From Liopterus haemorrhoidalis (Eukaryota > Arthropoda > Insecta > Coleoptera > Dytiscidae): a DNA stretch of 64,000 nt. The notes under the pieces were generated by a model, which was not told where the DNA came from, searched no databases, and saw only the letters and a list, made by a program, of their open reading frames with translations. A program made the translations under genes and the position numbers. Numbering within the stretch: position 1 is the stretch's first letter; every line of letters begins with the position of its first letter. Positions 22,710-35,818 of this stretch are shown piece by piece. The stretch spans positions 42,384,924 through 42,448,923 of the forward strand of contig OZ020620.1 of NCBI GenBank assembly GCA_963971575.1, in the 5' to 3' direction.

Positions 22710-22882
22710 CTAAAAATTGATTGTTAATAAAGAATATGGCAGTTGCAACAAGATCTTGTCACTTGTTTGATTTCAAGTAATATGGAACTCTTGTTCATGC
22801 AAGATTGTCAAAAGCTTACAAACACCATGCGACGATGAATTGGCGCTATTTGGAAAATAAGGACGGAGTTACAGTGTTATAA
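22710..22882 (+). pseudogene. Short repeated reading frame of unknown origin
   Basis: From the ATG at 22737 the frame reads MAVATRSCHLFDFK, one stop, then YGTLVHARLSKAYKHHATMN and on to a stop at about 22880 (49 codons counting the internal stop). A second copy in COG6 intron 7 (about 1590-1688) has FDFKKYG without that stop and is then cut by a hAT end. Homology also covers bases upstream of the frame. It may be a processed pseudogene of a small protein or part of a transposon; the protein was not recognised. Confidence 0.4.
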
Positions 22883-23001
22883 ATATATAAAGCATGTTTC
22901 AATTTAAGGTGTAGGATTTGAATTGTGGGACATTTATAACCTGTCAAACTTTTTGAAATTTTTATTTGATAACTGTTATCTACAACTTTGTAGAATATAT
23001 C

Positions 23002-23520
23002 ATGGACCGCTACTTAATCGCAGAACGCATATTATTCCTAAAATGTTATTACGAAAATTGATTACTGATTTATGAAAAAACATATTACCGTCGAGGCGCA
23101 CTTTCAGTTCAATCGCTCTGTTTGCGCATCTAAGGTTAAAAAAAAAACCGTGTGAATCAGAAGCCGATAAATCCGGAACGTAACAATTTGGCGCGGATTT
23201 TAGTCGGGCGGTGTCATTGAACCGTACTTCTTTGAAAACGATGCATGAAGAGTTGTTTCGATCAATGCAGTGCAATAGAAATACTGACTTTTTATGGCCT
23301 GAACTGGAGCATATGGACACAATAGACTTCTGCTTCAAACAAGATGGTACCACATGCCATAAGTGGCGAAAAAATTGCTTCATTGCACCCCAAGTTCCCT
23401 GGATGTTAAATTTCGCGAAAGCGGTGGCCACCAAGACCATACGATTTAACGCCGTTAGGCTCGATATTTTCATCTTTGGTCAAATATTGGTTAGAGATAA
23501 CCAGTAGTTAGGTTAAATTT
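23002..23520 (+). pseudogene. mariner-like (DDE_3) transposase remnant
   Basis: Begins MDRYLIAERILFLKCYYEN, the start expected of this insect transposase family. A large deletion follows, then decayed EPYFFENDA-like sequence, FLWPELEHMDTIDF, and QDGTTCH, which covers the second catalytic Asp region (QDGATCH in intact relatives). A frameshift follows; the WPPRSCDLTPLD-like part is recognisable only in a mixture of frames (TKTIRFNAVRLDIFIFGQIL in one frame). Stops and frameshifts rule out activity. Confidence 0.7.
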
Positions 23521-23616
23521 TTGCTGTGAATTGTTATCATTTTTAGTGCCCGGTTTTGGTTTTCAGGTAAAACCGGTTATGTAATCTTCGAGCAACCCGA
23601 TCTCAGATGCCCTATA

Positions 23617-23877
23617 GGGGAAGTATTTTAAGATCGCAGCGCTATTTCGGCAAACTTGGAACCTTCAAAATAGACATTCGTTACATATAAACAACGTGAA
23701 TTTTACTTATGGAAAATGTTTACTGGTGGTTTTTGTAATTTTGCTACAATATTAATACTTGTTTTTATGCAATTATATTTTTATGCAAACATTTTTTATA
23801 AAAAAAGCGCGACACAATGTCTATTTCTGTAGTTCCTAAAATCCCACCAGATGTCATATCGCTTAGCAATTTTTCCC
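23617..23877. mobile_element. TA-target inverted-repeat element, family E, copy 2
   Basis: Left end GGGGAAGTATTTTAAGATCG; right end the inverse of GGGAAAAATTGCTAAGCGAT; TA on both sides (23615-23616, 23878-23879). Compare 54057-54838, which shares CAGATGTCA near the right end. Confidence 0.8.
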
Positions 23878-24840
23878 TATTTAGACCAGTCTTATTTTTT
23901 CTTTTACATCACTCAAATTTAGACTTTTTTGTTCTTTTTTTCTCATCACATGGTTTTAAAAAATGCGAACAGGCAAACTAATATGATTTTGGGCTCTTAG
24001 TACGTCATCAATAAATAACCACGATTTTTTAAAATAATAAGAACCGCCTTTATCAGCAAAGAATCTCGTGCGGCTTTAAGAGGCGCCGATTCACAACCTC
24101 TGTTTTAAAATATGGCTAAATTTTCGCTCGGGAATCGTATTTTTTATTTCCCGCATCAATATGTTGTAAATTTTTGTATGATTAAAAAATATTTAATAGT
24201 TATTATAGTTTATATTTGTTATTAGATAGTTTACAGACCGTAACAGCCATTTTAAATTCAATTTTTTTTATATTACATCCCTGCTTATAATACAATTAAG
24301 AAATATTTTCTGCGGTAATAGACTTAAAAATGAAAAAAAAAATAATAATAATAATAAGATGGAGCTTGATCAAACCTAGTAAATATAATATAAATATACA
24401 TACATAAATGTGCTTGGAAACACACCCAACCTATTATATAGAACAAACAGTTTTTTTTTTTTGCGTAAATATTTCTTTACCCACAGAAACTACCCTAAAA
24501 TAAAACAATACATTCATCTCTTTTCTCCAATATCCAACTTGTGTTAAACGAAAAAACCACAATGTCAAAATGAACCGATAAAATATATTTAAAATTTTTA
24601 TACAGGAGTAAAATTATTTAAAAAATCACCAACATTACATAAAAATACTTCAAAATTATCATGTTTCTTAAAATAGATTCAAAACACTATTTCTAATATC
24701 TTGATCAGAATATAAAATGGCAAAAAAAAGCTTTATATACTTTTTGAAGTGATTTGCAAGTTGCCGAAAAATTCAGATCTTCAAAATGAAGACATTTTTC
24801 TAAAAAACAATTAGAGTTAGCTATGGGTAAAACTTTTTTA
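23878..24840. other. Intergenic AT-rich stretch
   Basis: Contains a short (TAA)n run near 24340-24357 and homopolymer tracts; no gene recognised. Confidence 0.4.
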
Positions 24841-25091
24841 CAGACACTGTATTAGAACAGTCTGGTCAATGGTCACAACGCTGCCATTAAGAGTCCAAAT
24901 AAATATTTGAAATATTAGAAATTCAAATAAAAAAATGTTTGCAGTAACGGTAAATTTATGCGAAACTATTCCCAAAAAAATACTCTTTCTGCAAAGATTA
25001 TCTCATTTTTTCATTTGAAACCAATACTTATTTGGATTCTTAATGGCGGCGATATCACTATTAGCCAGATTGTCAAAGTATACAGTGTCTG
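24841..25091. mobile_element. Tc1/mariner-like MITE, 251 bp
   Basis: Long inverted ends: CAGACACTGTAT then CAGTCTGG, CGCTGCCATTAAGA and TCCAAATAAATATT on the left, each matched in inverse on the right. TA duplications at 24839-24840 and 25092-25093. Confidence 0.85.
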
Positions 25092-27682
25092 TACTTTTTT
25101 ATGATTACAGATTTATTGCAATCTGGCATCTAGAAAGAATTTTAATATATATTTTTTTGAGCAACCATTTCAAAAACAGTTCTTTTTCATCATATAGTAG
25201 TAGAAAAAAGTAAATCTTTTTCGGTCTAGGCTTATTTTTTGGCCGCTGGATGCTCGAGCCATCTATGTGCCATTTCTTAAGTTACCAGATCTCCATGGTT
25301 ACACGGAAACAACTGAAGTCAAACATTTATAATTGTTCAATAACCATAAATTATCCAATGTAAATATAAATTTAATTTTTTTAATAAAAATTACTTTTGG
25401 TCGCCCAAAAAATATAATGTGCATTTTTGCCAAAAAGATCTTTTTTGTTCTTAACTCGTCCTCGGTAACTGTTAAACACAATACCGCCAGATAAGAGTAT
25501 TTCTTATGACCATTTGTCTATTGAAGAAAGCGAAAAATTAAGCGCCAAAGCTAAAGAAAAATGACGAAAGTTGACAAAAGAATTTCGTATTTTTGAATCT
25601 CAAAATGGATTCCCAATATAGTAAGTTTTAGATCAGGCGTCGACAACCTATGACCCGCGGGTCACCAAGTGACCCATTTGATAATTTCAAGTTACCCTGA
25701 CAGTGACTTGAGTTCTGCACATAAAGTAAAATATATAAAAATAAATTATAAAACATAAACATTGAGAAAATATAAATAATAACATTTTGGTATCAACACA
25801 AAGTTGCAGTAATGAATATAGGCCGAATACAGTGACATTGTCCGAACTAATCTTATCATTATTCGGCGCAAATCTACCGAAAATTCAGGCGCTTGTATTC
25901 GTTTTAAGGCGACTTAAGGTCGTCTGAAGGTGACTATAAATTTTTACTAGTCATTTTTAACGTTTAAATTAGGCTTTTGAACATTTTGTTTACCAAAAAC
26001 CCACTTCAATCGTTAAAAAGTTATCTAGTGACAATTTAAGAAAATTACAATGTCATTTAGTTTCGCTTACAAGTTTGGAACAGCCAATATTATCAATTTT
26101 TTTTATAAAAAAATGTATTTTAATTGTTATGAAATAAATTCATAAAAAATTGCAATTTTAGACTTTTTGTCCGGCATGAAATTTCTAAAGTACAAGTCAT
26201 GCCCGATTTACGTACATTAGTTTTACGCGCTTTTAACGCAATATGTAACTCAAAAATAATTGTATTCATCTATGCAACTATCTTTATTCTATACCAGGCA
26301 ATAGATGCATCCTAATTTATTAATTTTGTAATGATTTTATTTTTTATAATGAATTAAATTATTTACTTTCTTTAGATTATATATTTTTTTAATACATTAC
26401 ATTGTTTTATCATGCAAAATATATATTATTTCAAACTATATGCTAGGTGTCAATTATTTACGAATGTATAACAAGAAAATGGTTATTATAACGTATGAAC
26501 ACATGCGAGTTATGCGTAAAACTCTGGAAATTCGATTTACGTGAAATTCTATATATGAGGCTTTTTCAGAACGTAATTACATCGCAAATCGAGCATAAAT
26601 TGCAATAAAAATAAAGTAAATTTTTGTGTAATGTTGATTTTTTTTTGTTTAAAGATTTTGTGTGCGTATTATAAATACGAATAAAAAATGTCGTTTTTTA
26701 AAGAGATATCTCTCCAAAATGCATGGAAAGGAGTAGTATGTGCTGCATTTCACCTATTTGCGAGGCCTCCTCCTTTCTATTTAAGCTGCAGAGAGATACC
26801 CCCTATCGACTATCTGATTTAACATTTAATTTACGACTTTTATTATAGTCTAAAATAAAAATGACACTGTTTTAATTAATTTCTGGATACGTGAGAAATA
26901 TCGAGATGAATAAAATAACAATTCTTAAATATTTAGTCAGCTAACAGTCTTATATTAACTAAACATAACTGATAACTGAAGCATTTAACAGCCTACATTG
27001 CTTGGGTATAGTGGCAATTAAACTGTCGGAAACAAATCAAAGGCGAACAAAATCAGGCAAACTTATTGAAAACCAAGCAATGAGTGGCTGTAACACTGCT
27101 GTACTATTAGTTTAAAAACCCAACAACAATATGTTTTTTTTTTTTTTTTTGTTAACCTACAATGCCCTCCTATACAACTTATACACAATATGTATATGGT
27201 AATTATTTGTCAAAAATAAATTTTTATAGTCTGTACAATTACACATTCATTCGAATAAATACACTTGCCACTTTTTATCTTTGCACAAAATTCTTATATA
27301 TCAACAATCGGATGACATCGGTGATATATTAAAAATTTACATTCGTCAGTACAACAGTTCATTATAGACCTCTGCGGATTTAAACAACACCTAAATTTAA
27401 TCGATATTCAACCAAATAAATTCTAAAGATTTAATACATTGTATGTGGGATCAATAAAGTTGTAGAAGTTTCATAATAATGCAAAAGTTATCACGTATTT
27501 TTAAAAGAAATATGTGAATCAATTTTGTGCCTATTATTAATAGCGCCATATCACTCATTTGCTGCAATAGTTAAGACTCAAAATTTGCGTGAGTGGTGGG
27601 AACGACGTACCTCGACAAAGCAGCTGGCTGACCAGAGCTCTCAAGTCAGTATGTACGGTGACTTGACGAAAGAATGTTGTGT
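25092..27682. other. Intergenic stretch with unpaired element ends
   Basis: CAGGCGTCGACAACC ... GACCCGCGGGTC at about 25634-25665 has the look of a hAT left end; its partner was not found. GCCCGATTTACG (26201) and CGCAAATCGAGC (26583) may be the ends of another element. Poly-T at 27133-27150. No gene. Confidence 0.35.
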
Positions 27683-27900
27683 TCATTGATGTTATGCCCG
27701 CGGACCGTGTCCGGTCCGATACTAATTTTTAAATGACACGTATTGAGCGGCTTTTTAGGATTTCCTAGGTATAATCAGAAGCAGCTATACCATTGATGTT
27801 CAGCATATGGCCCGCGGGCCGTTCACGTCCCGATACTAATTTTTAAACGACACACATTAAACAGCTTTTTAGGATTTCCTAGGTATAATCAAGAACGTTT
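27683..27900. repeat. Tandem duplication, 114 bp period
   Basis: CCCGCGGACCGT...CCGATACTAATTTTTAAA...TTTTTAGGATTTCCTAGG occurs at 27697 and again at 27811 with about 10 percent difference. The CCCGCGGGCC core is like that of hAT-type elements. Confidence 0.8.
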
Positions 27901-30110
27901 TTGTTTTGTAAATATACGCAGAATCATGCAAATTTTAATAATTGATTCCTGCTAATATTGATTTTTATTCGATAACAGTTTGCCAACGTTGTTGGCAAGG
28001 GGTCTGCTGGTAGTAATATGTTTTTCAAGATATTTAAAATAACTTTTGATTGTTTAACGACTTAATTCGTATTATCCCTACAGGGTACAATAAATAACAG
28101 GTCAGACAGTTGAACAGGACTGGTCAGGATTAAAAATATTTTGCCTATATAATACCTGTAAACATGTCAAACGGTTAATTCTGTGTTATCTGTAATATCT
28201 GTTAATGGGTAATTCTGTGTTATTAAATTGCTTTGTGCAAATCAGTGCTTTGTTTAAATAAATTCCTTTGCAAAATATGAATGCCGTGGAACGAAAACAG
28301 AGAGAATAATACGTATTGTGATGCTGAAATCCTTTGAACTAGAAGATAAATGACTCAGTAAAGAAAAAGTTAATTGATTTAATTCGAGTTATGCCCAACT
28401 CGAGTCAAAACAACATGCAAAAACATATAATTTTAATTTGAGTTAGGGATAACCTGAGTTAAATCATTTAACTCGTTAGTTAAAACATTTAATTCGTTCG
28501 TTAGCAACCGGCCATTAGAAAATGCTGGTACGGCAAATGATATTCGAACACTCTTATAAAAATAGAAAATTGTTATATAGTTATAAGTAATTTTTGTTAT
28601 CAATTATTAATGTTAACAGTTCCTCGAGTTCTGAGGAAGACATATAAATTTTTATGTATTATTTGAAAGGGTTCACAAACTTTAAAACATGTTAATATTT
28701 ATAAAATTGTTAATATAACAATTAAAATCAACAATATCTAAAATATTGTCAGTCCCAAGCCTGGATAAAATGTGGAGAAGAGAACTTCAAGTTTGATAGT
28801 ATTTAATATATCTTTTACCTAATGCGGATTAGCAAAAAAACCTCTCAAAATAACAATCGTGATTGTAGTTATTACCTGCTCGGCAAATCGCTTGTTAATC
28901 AGTTAAAAATTATTTCAAATATCTTGAAAACCACAATACTTTAAAAACTTAAAAGGTCGGTTTCTGAAAGCTACGCCGCGTTTAATCTTTTGGTTAAACT
29001 CGGTTACAATATAACAGTCCCATAAGTAACCATAAAAACCATTTTATAACTATTTGGTTGTAGTTAACTAAGCTTTCAGAAACCGGCCCTACGAGTCTCA
29101 TAAAAAATCACCAATTTTCAGTTGATACTCTTGCAGCAAATGAGCGATATGTATTCATAGATCAAATTTCCATTTGATGCTGTCGTTAAAGAATAATATC
29201 TACTCCAACCGTTTAAATAAAGAATATCGTAACTTTCTTTTAATGTACACCAAATTTTACCTTTTAAAATCTTGAATTTTGATAAATCCTACAAGCTATA
29301 CAAACCCCCATTTATTTTGAGTCAAAAACATTTGATGCATGGCCCGCAGAATATACATTTGCCTCATTTCTGGTGACGTAGTTCAGCAAGCCCGATATAC
29401 AACATTAGTGGAAGTTGTTATTTATACTAGTTATTTATAGGAACTTCTATGCTGTATATTGGACATATTGAAGTAAGTCACCTTCACCCGAAGTGAAGCA
29501 ATCAGAAAGTCTACGGACTGTGTTTTAGTGTACATTCCATTTTATTGGAAACCGTTCGAAATAGGACACCATATTGATTTTTCCTCGGGACTTATAATTT
29601 CTTATCGGAGATTATTCATAATACTCGGATATTATAAACAAATACCATAGGTGATTATTAATAATATCTATAGTGATTCTTTATAATTTCCGATTATAAG
29701 TAATCTTAATATTATACGTAATATATACATATGTAAGATGAATGCAATCACTGATCATCAGTTAACAAGAAAAAGAGTAAATACTATACTGGAATCTAGT
29801 TTCACCTTGTTTGAGGCGCGTATCCGGAGGGGGCTTACGTGCCTGACCCCCCCCCGACAATAAAAAAAAAAAAAACGTTTTTAAGGGAAGAATTTTTCTT
29901 GTAATTGAAAATGAGTCCCACCAAGAAAAAATTTTGGCTCTTGAACCTCCCCCATGATAAAATTTCGGCTTCTAAGCCACCCCAAGATTTTTTTTTTAAT
30001 GCAAGCCTGTCTAGTCTCGTTCAGGTAACCGATTAATAGTGAATAGTTTTTCAAATCATAAAAATGGAAAGTGAATCTAAATGAAATTTTGGTGATAGTA
30101 AACGGTAATA
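27901..30110. other. Intergenic AT-rich stretch
   Basis: No gene recognised. GGTTTCTGAAAGCTA (about 28961) and TAGCTTTCAGAAACCGG-like sequence (about 29072) form an inverted pair that may bound a 130 bp MITE. A C9 run precedes an A14 run at 29849-29876. Confidence 0.4.
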
Positions 30111-30116
30111 TTTAAA

Positions 30117-30790
30117 GTCTCACCGAACCGTAGTGCTCTTCGGTACCGCATCCCTATCTTAAACAAAGCCTACACTTCTACACTTCATTATAAGTGTTTC
30201 CCATATACAATAAACGACCCACCTAAAACGGTTTACAGTTGTTTCACCGAGTCGCAGTGCTCATCACTACCACCTTAAATAAGACTTCCTTACAAATGTC
30301 GTTTCCAACACACAAAGTGCAACTCACTGAAAACGGAAATTTAACATTTGTCTCACCGAATTGTAGTGCTCTAACGTATCTTCCACTTGAACTAGACTTT
30401 TTTGTCATTTCTAGCATACATTGTTCAATCCACTGAAAACAGTAATTTAACGTCTCATCGAACCGTAGTGCTAACTACCGTATCCTACAAACCGTAGTAC
30501 TAACTACCGTATCCCAACTTAACTTGTAAATCTTTTTCGTATACAATGACAGACCCATAAAAAACGGTAATAACTGTCTCACCAAGCCGTAGTGCTACTA
30601 CTGTATCCCCATCCTAATCAAGATTTACTTGTAAATTTCGTTTTACAATAACCAATGTCAGTTCCTTGTAAATATCGTTTTCCGCATACAATAACAACCG
30701 ATAATTTTAGTTGTTTCACCGAGCCGTAGTGCTTATAACTACCGTACTGCTACTGTAAACAACTCGTTTCCCACATACAATGTACTATTC
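30117..30790. repeat. Degenerate ~110 bp tandem repeat, 6-7 units
   Basis: Units start with TCTCACCGAACCGTAGTGCT or close variants near 30117, 30241, 30351, 30451, 30578 and 30715 (the 30715 unit reads TTTCACCGAGCCGTAGTGCT), with a short extra copy near 30490. Each unit has a CTACCGTATCC-like block and a TACAATAA-like block, and units vary in length. The array is old and non-coding. Confidence 0.7.
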
Positions 30791-33290
30791 TGAATTTCAG
30801 TCAAAAAGTACTGAAAAAGAGGTTTCTATCCATAACTGCAAAACACAAGTTATGATAAAAAAAATAGCTAATACAGTTTGATTCGTCTGGACTCTTTTCA
30901 TTAAAAAAAATTGCAGCAAGCCATGGAAAATTAATTTATGTCAGTTCCTTTAAAACACATGTTTTCTGTTTTATTTAGCGATTATGAGCGCAAATTTTAA
31001 CATGTAGTCTAAGACAGTGTTTCTAAAACCGACAGTTTCGAACCACTTTCAGAATTCTACACTAACCGCGGATCACTAACGTCAAGTAAAACATTTTTTT
31101 GCGTAAAAGCCCATTATTAATACTAATACGAAATTTTGTGTGTGTGGACCACCTGTTGAGAAACACTGGTCTAAAACATACCTTCATAGGTAAAAGTAAC
31201 TTTTAGCTGCCTATACTACGCCTTTTTCCAATTTTGCTCTGTTTCCATGTTTCAATTCACTTTAAAATAAAATATTTTTAGGTGGTTTATAAAAAAAAAT
31301 AAAAGGTTATCAACAATAACCTAAGATAGTGCTTCTAAGGTGAATCACTGTCCCTGGCCCTGCGCAGAATAGTATGCGTATTATAGGCAGCTAAATTTAC
31401 CTTTACCTCTTCATGAAAATTCCAAAGCCAACTACAGTATTTTTTAAATGAACATATGTTACGACATTCATTCGGGCACAAAGTTAGGTTAGAATAGGGC
31501 ACAGTTTTTCTTTATACAACATTAATTCGGGTATAAAGTTGTTAGAAATGGGAATGGACATAAGTTACAACTTAATTTCTTGTGTCCGAATTAGGTTAGA
31601 ATAGGGTAAAGATAAGATTAGCTTTTTAAGCCTATTCGAACCATTGAGGGCTAATATTTTTAACGCTGCATTGATATTTTAAATACCGATTAAATTTAAG
31701 TATCGTTTAAAAATTTAACTTAAGTATAGATTGTCAAAATGTTTTTAATAAGTGAAATAAATAAATAAAAATCATATGATTCGAACATAAAATACGAATT
31801 TATGTTTAGAAACATAAAAATTGCCTTTTTTTAATTTTAGTTTTTTTTTTACACCATCAACATCAATATTTTTCAGTTGCCAAAGATATATACAATCAAC
31901 GCACACATCCACATTTGAACGAAACACAAGAACAATTGGGATTATAAAATACCTTACTACTTACTGCTAGTTTCCATTGTGGTATATACAGTTCATTTCG
32001 TGGCAAGCATATCAAATATTTTTCGATACATGTAAATTCTATCCACGACTTTCCCTGAATATATTATATTTTTATTACAATTAATATTTTTTTTTTTTAT
32101 TTTGTTTACATATTACGATGATTTTTCTCTATAAGCTATGCACTTCCAACTTGCCAGTCTGAAACTGAAATTCAGCTTGAGATTTTAAACATTTAATAGG
32201 CAAAAAATTTTTCAACGAATTAAAAAAAAAAAAAAATTGTAGTTTGCGTTGGTAAAGGGCTTATCACAGATCGCACTCACACACTAAACGTACAGCAGTT
32301 TCAAGTCAGTAAGCTATCCTCTAGCCAGTGATAATGCCAACTTATCCGTTATATATCACTCAGTTTGCCTATCCGAAAGAAAAAAAATAATAAATCCCGC
32401 ACCCAAAACCACAATCCGATGAATTTTAACATTCATATATCGTGAATTTATTTTAAAATTAAACATACGATTTTCATTTCCATGGTTACATTACGTTCGA
32501 CACCAAATTATTAAAAAGTTTATTTTAATCTACTGTATTCTTGCCTCAGTGCTCAGTTCTGCTCGAACAAAAAGTTCTTGCTCAGTTTAAAACTAGGCAT
32601 TTCTCCCTTTAACCCTAACGAGCAAAATATTTCGGTGGGATCAGTTCACTGAGCAACTGAGCTTGTTTAATGTTTATACACGTAATCATCAAATAATATC
32701 TAATAAGTCAAGTAACAGTATTAAATCCCACCTACATTGTCACAATATGCTATTTTAATTATAAAATAAGCGTTCAGTTATATCGAAGAAGTCAAGTTAT
32801 TCTCAGTAAGCTACAAAAGTGAGTGCTCGAATACAGAAATCGAACTTAAGAGTGTAGGAACGTATAAAAGACGTTTTACAATGTTATATGGAGTAATAAA
32901 TGGTAACCAGTCAAAAACAGTATTAATTTCTCAAGTAGGAGTCGTCTTAAATCCTGTTTATCTAGAAAAAAATTTATAGTACGTGTATAACACTTTGCAA
33001 CGTTGCCTATAATAATCTATTGACATTGACATGGCGATCGACTACGTTATGTGCATTAAAAATAACGAAAATTATAACCACTGGCAACACATTATGCCGT
33101 CATTTTAAACATAAATGTCCATAACTGTAGCTGAATCGACTAGATGCAGTTTGTCATAACTTCAGTGACAACCTAGCGAAAACACAATCACGATAGTTAT
33201 CTTTTTCATTTGTATTACAGCCCATTATGTACTTCACTTTTTTATATTGGTAAAACTACTTATTGATGAAATTAAGTTTAGTTTAGATCA
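30791..33290. other. Intergenic stretch
   Basis: Besides the hAT MITE at 31015-31168, it contains a loose three-unit repeat with TTCGGG(C/T)A(C/T)AAAGTT and GGTTAGAATAGGG at 31460-31640. No gene recognised. Confidence 0.4.
31015..31168. mobile_element. hAT-like MITE, 154 bp
   Basis: Ends CAGTGTTTCTAAAACC and the inverse of CAGTGTTTCTCAAC; 8 bp flanks GTCTAAGA (31007-31014) and GTCTAAAA (31169-31176). Confidence 0.8.
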
Positions 33291-33470
33291 GTGGTACTCA
33301 ACCTAGTCCCTACCGCCCACTAGTGAGCGGTAGGGGTTTTGTCCAATGCTGGCTATTTTCCGTTTTTTTTTAAATTTAATTACGTTTTTTAAAAATTTAA
33401 ATATATTGCTCATTGCTAGATAATCGGTAAGTTGGCAACCGTTTCAGTTGCGTTTAAGCAGCGTTTCAAG
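33291..33470 (+). repeat. hAT-like left end, truncated
   Basis: Starts CAGTGGTACTCAACC and contains an internal CTACCGCCCACTAGTGAGCGGTAG palindrome split over 33310-33333. No matching right end was found. Confidence 0.45.
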
Positions 33471-33521
33471 TTGTTACGTTTAAGTTTCACGCATACACAA
33501 TGTCTGTCTCTTTCTCTAAAT

Positions 33522-33667
33522 GGGTTCGTGAAGCAAGCTCGAAGTGTTCCGAATCACTTTGCTTAACTCCAGACCGCTCGAGGAAACGCATTAAGACCTT
33601 TTCTCGAACACTCTGAAGTTAAACAGAGTTACTCGGAGCACTCCTCGCTTGTTTCCCGAAACCACCT
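33522..33667. mobile_element. Inverted-repeat element, family G, uninterrupted copy
   Basis: GGTTCGTGAAGCAAGCTCGA at the left is mirrored by CTCGCTTGTTTCCCGAAACC at the right. The centre GACCGCTCGAGGAAACGC is continuous here but carries a hAT insertion in the copy at 12940-13408. Confidence 0.8.
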
Positions 33668-35818
33668 TCTAATAACACAGAATTTAATTACGATATCGCC
33701 GGATATTCAAAAAAAAATAATTTAAAGACCTGGTATTGTGAAAGTTTTTGCTTGAAGTATTTGATTTGTTTCGGACTTCATTTCTAATCGTTCTGCAAAT
33801 GAAATTTTCAATTTTTGTTTAAATTTTACTTATATTTTTCTCCAGCAATTCAAAATTTGTTTATCTTCATTATGTCGTAAATGTAATAAAAATGCCTATT
33901 GAAAAGTAAATTTCTTCTCTGTAAGCGAATCAAGTTAAGTTCGTGTATATAAGGTAGTAATCTTTTTTCGCAGGTTAAGTTCTAGGTTAGAACACCACAC
34001 ACGGGAGCAATATTCTTTTTAATAATCACGCATGAAGTAGTCTTTTCTGCCAAAATATTTGTTATTACCGGTATGCTTCAGACAATTACATAGCCTATTC
34101 ATAGCAAGCCAAATGTGTTTGTAGATTACAGCAAAAGTCCTAGTCAGAACATAAGCGTTGTTAGTTTCGTTGAATTAAATTTAAAAAATGAGTTGTCCCA
34201 ATTAAATTTGTTACACCATGATTACAATTTTATCAGTCTGACAAATTTATCATTCGCGGTGCCAAGAATAACTAACACATCGTCGAACATGCGCATTTAA
34301 TTTGTTCATGAACCTATTCCTTAACAGTCAATACTTTGTTAGAAACTTAATCTGTGAACAAAGCTAATTTTAAACAATAAATACAGAAAATGTAACTTGT
34401 GTTAATATCCTTAAACAAACCTTGTGTATATATTACCAACTAATATTTATTTATTTTGTTTGGACATCCAAGAGGATAAATATCTCAATATTGTATAAAT
34501 CAATGTAAATTATATTTATCCAATAAAATCAAATAAATACTATTCCAAACGTGTAACTCTTTGAGGCATGGCAGAGTTAAAAGTGTCCCCCCCTTTTTGA
34601 TACGTTAATATGTTATTTATTCCACGTCATAAAATTACAAGTGCCGCTAGAACAAAAATTTAAAAGTAATCCCGCCTATTTAAACTAGTTAATAATTTCA
34701 CCAACAGATGTCACACTGGTATTTGTTTGAGTAATTAACTTTTAATTTAGACCCCGATGAGATTTGTATGCGCCCTCGCTATCGAGACACACACATACTG
34801 AGCCCAATATCCACATCGCATCTATTAGTGATTCGCCTTGAGCGATCAGCGCTAGATTAGACGACCTTGCGAACCACGAGTGTTTACATATTTTACGTTT
34901 TTATGCGCCCTCAATAACATTTGAATTTATACTGCGCCCTTATTGACAAAAAGATTGCCGATTCCTGGTCTAGGATATTGTTTGGCTGTACATGCAGGGA
35001 TTTTTAACAAAAAAATAAATTAATTAAATATATATTTTGAATAAATATTGTGTACTAGTTATTCTTTATATTCTAAATAAACTTTTTAATAAATATGTGT
35101 CAATCATAATGTAACCATGAAAATGAAAACCGCATGTTTCACTTAAAAATAAATTCAGAGTATCAGATTTAAAAATATTGTATTAATCATTTCATTAGCT
35201 ATTCACTGGCTATATTGTCATTTATATTTTCTCCTATTTTAAATGGTGCGTGTGTACAATCAGCAAAAAATCTAACGGTTAGATAACCGGTATTTTTTGA
35301 ATATATTTCCTTTAAACCGTTCTAAAATATCATGATTCGATTTTTTTTAATACAACTATAATAGTGTGATGGTTGCTGTTCCAGTAAAATTTCTATTACT
35401 TTTTTTTATATCGGGCACTTACTTTAGCCTATCCCAACATCACTACTTCTACAACAGCTACGCGATATCACCAGTTAAAAATCGATAAAGCAAAAATTAA
35501 TAGTTGTTCTTGATTCTCATCGGCCTATACATTAAACCAAAAAAAAATAATTAAGAAATAGGCCTGAAAATTAAAGTTGTTGAGTGCTAAAAACGTAAAA
35601 AGTTGTCTGTGCTAGACATATTTTTTTTTTTATCACTGTGGGGGTATGAAGTATTCACATGCACTTTTAAACACACTTATGTCTGCCACAAGCTATTGAG
35701 ATTAGATACGATCCCTTGGCGCCATTAGGTATTTATAGTTCAAGTGTCTTTTTTTTATTAATAACGGTTAAACTCCGGCTAAAACCTTAGCGTCGGTTAC
35801 AAACCTTGCTTGGTTTTA
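33668..35818. other. Sequence 3' of LARP4B
   Basis: Presumably includes the LARP4B 3' UTR. AATAAA on the minus strand at 35754-35759 is one candidate signal, but many occur. AAGATTGCCGATTCCTGG near 34950 looks like a hAT right end without a visible left partner. No gene recognised. Confidence 0.4.

Noticed and set aside
23000..23473. 157-codon minus-strand open frame
   Set aside because: It is antisense to the mariner-like transposase remnant, whose plus-strand motifs (PELEHMD, QDGTTCH) identify the real coding strand.
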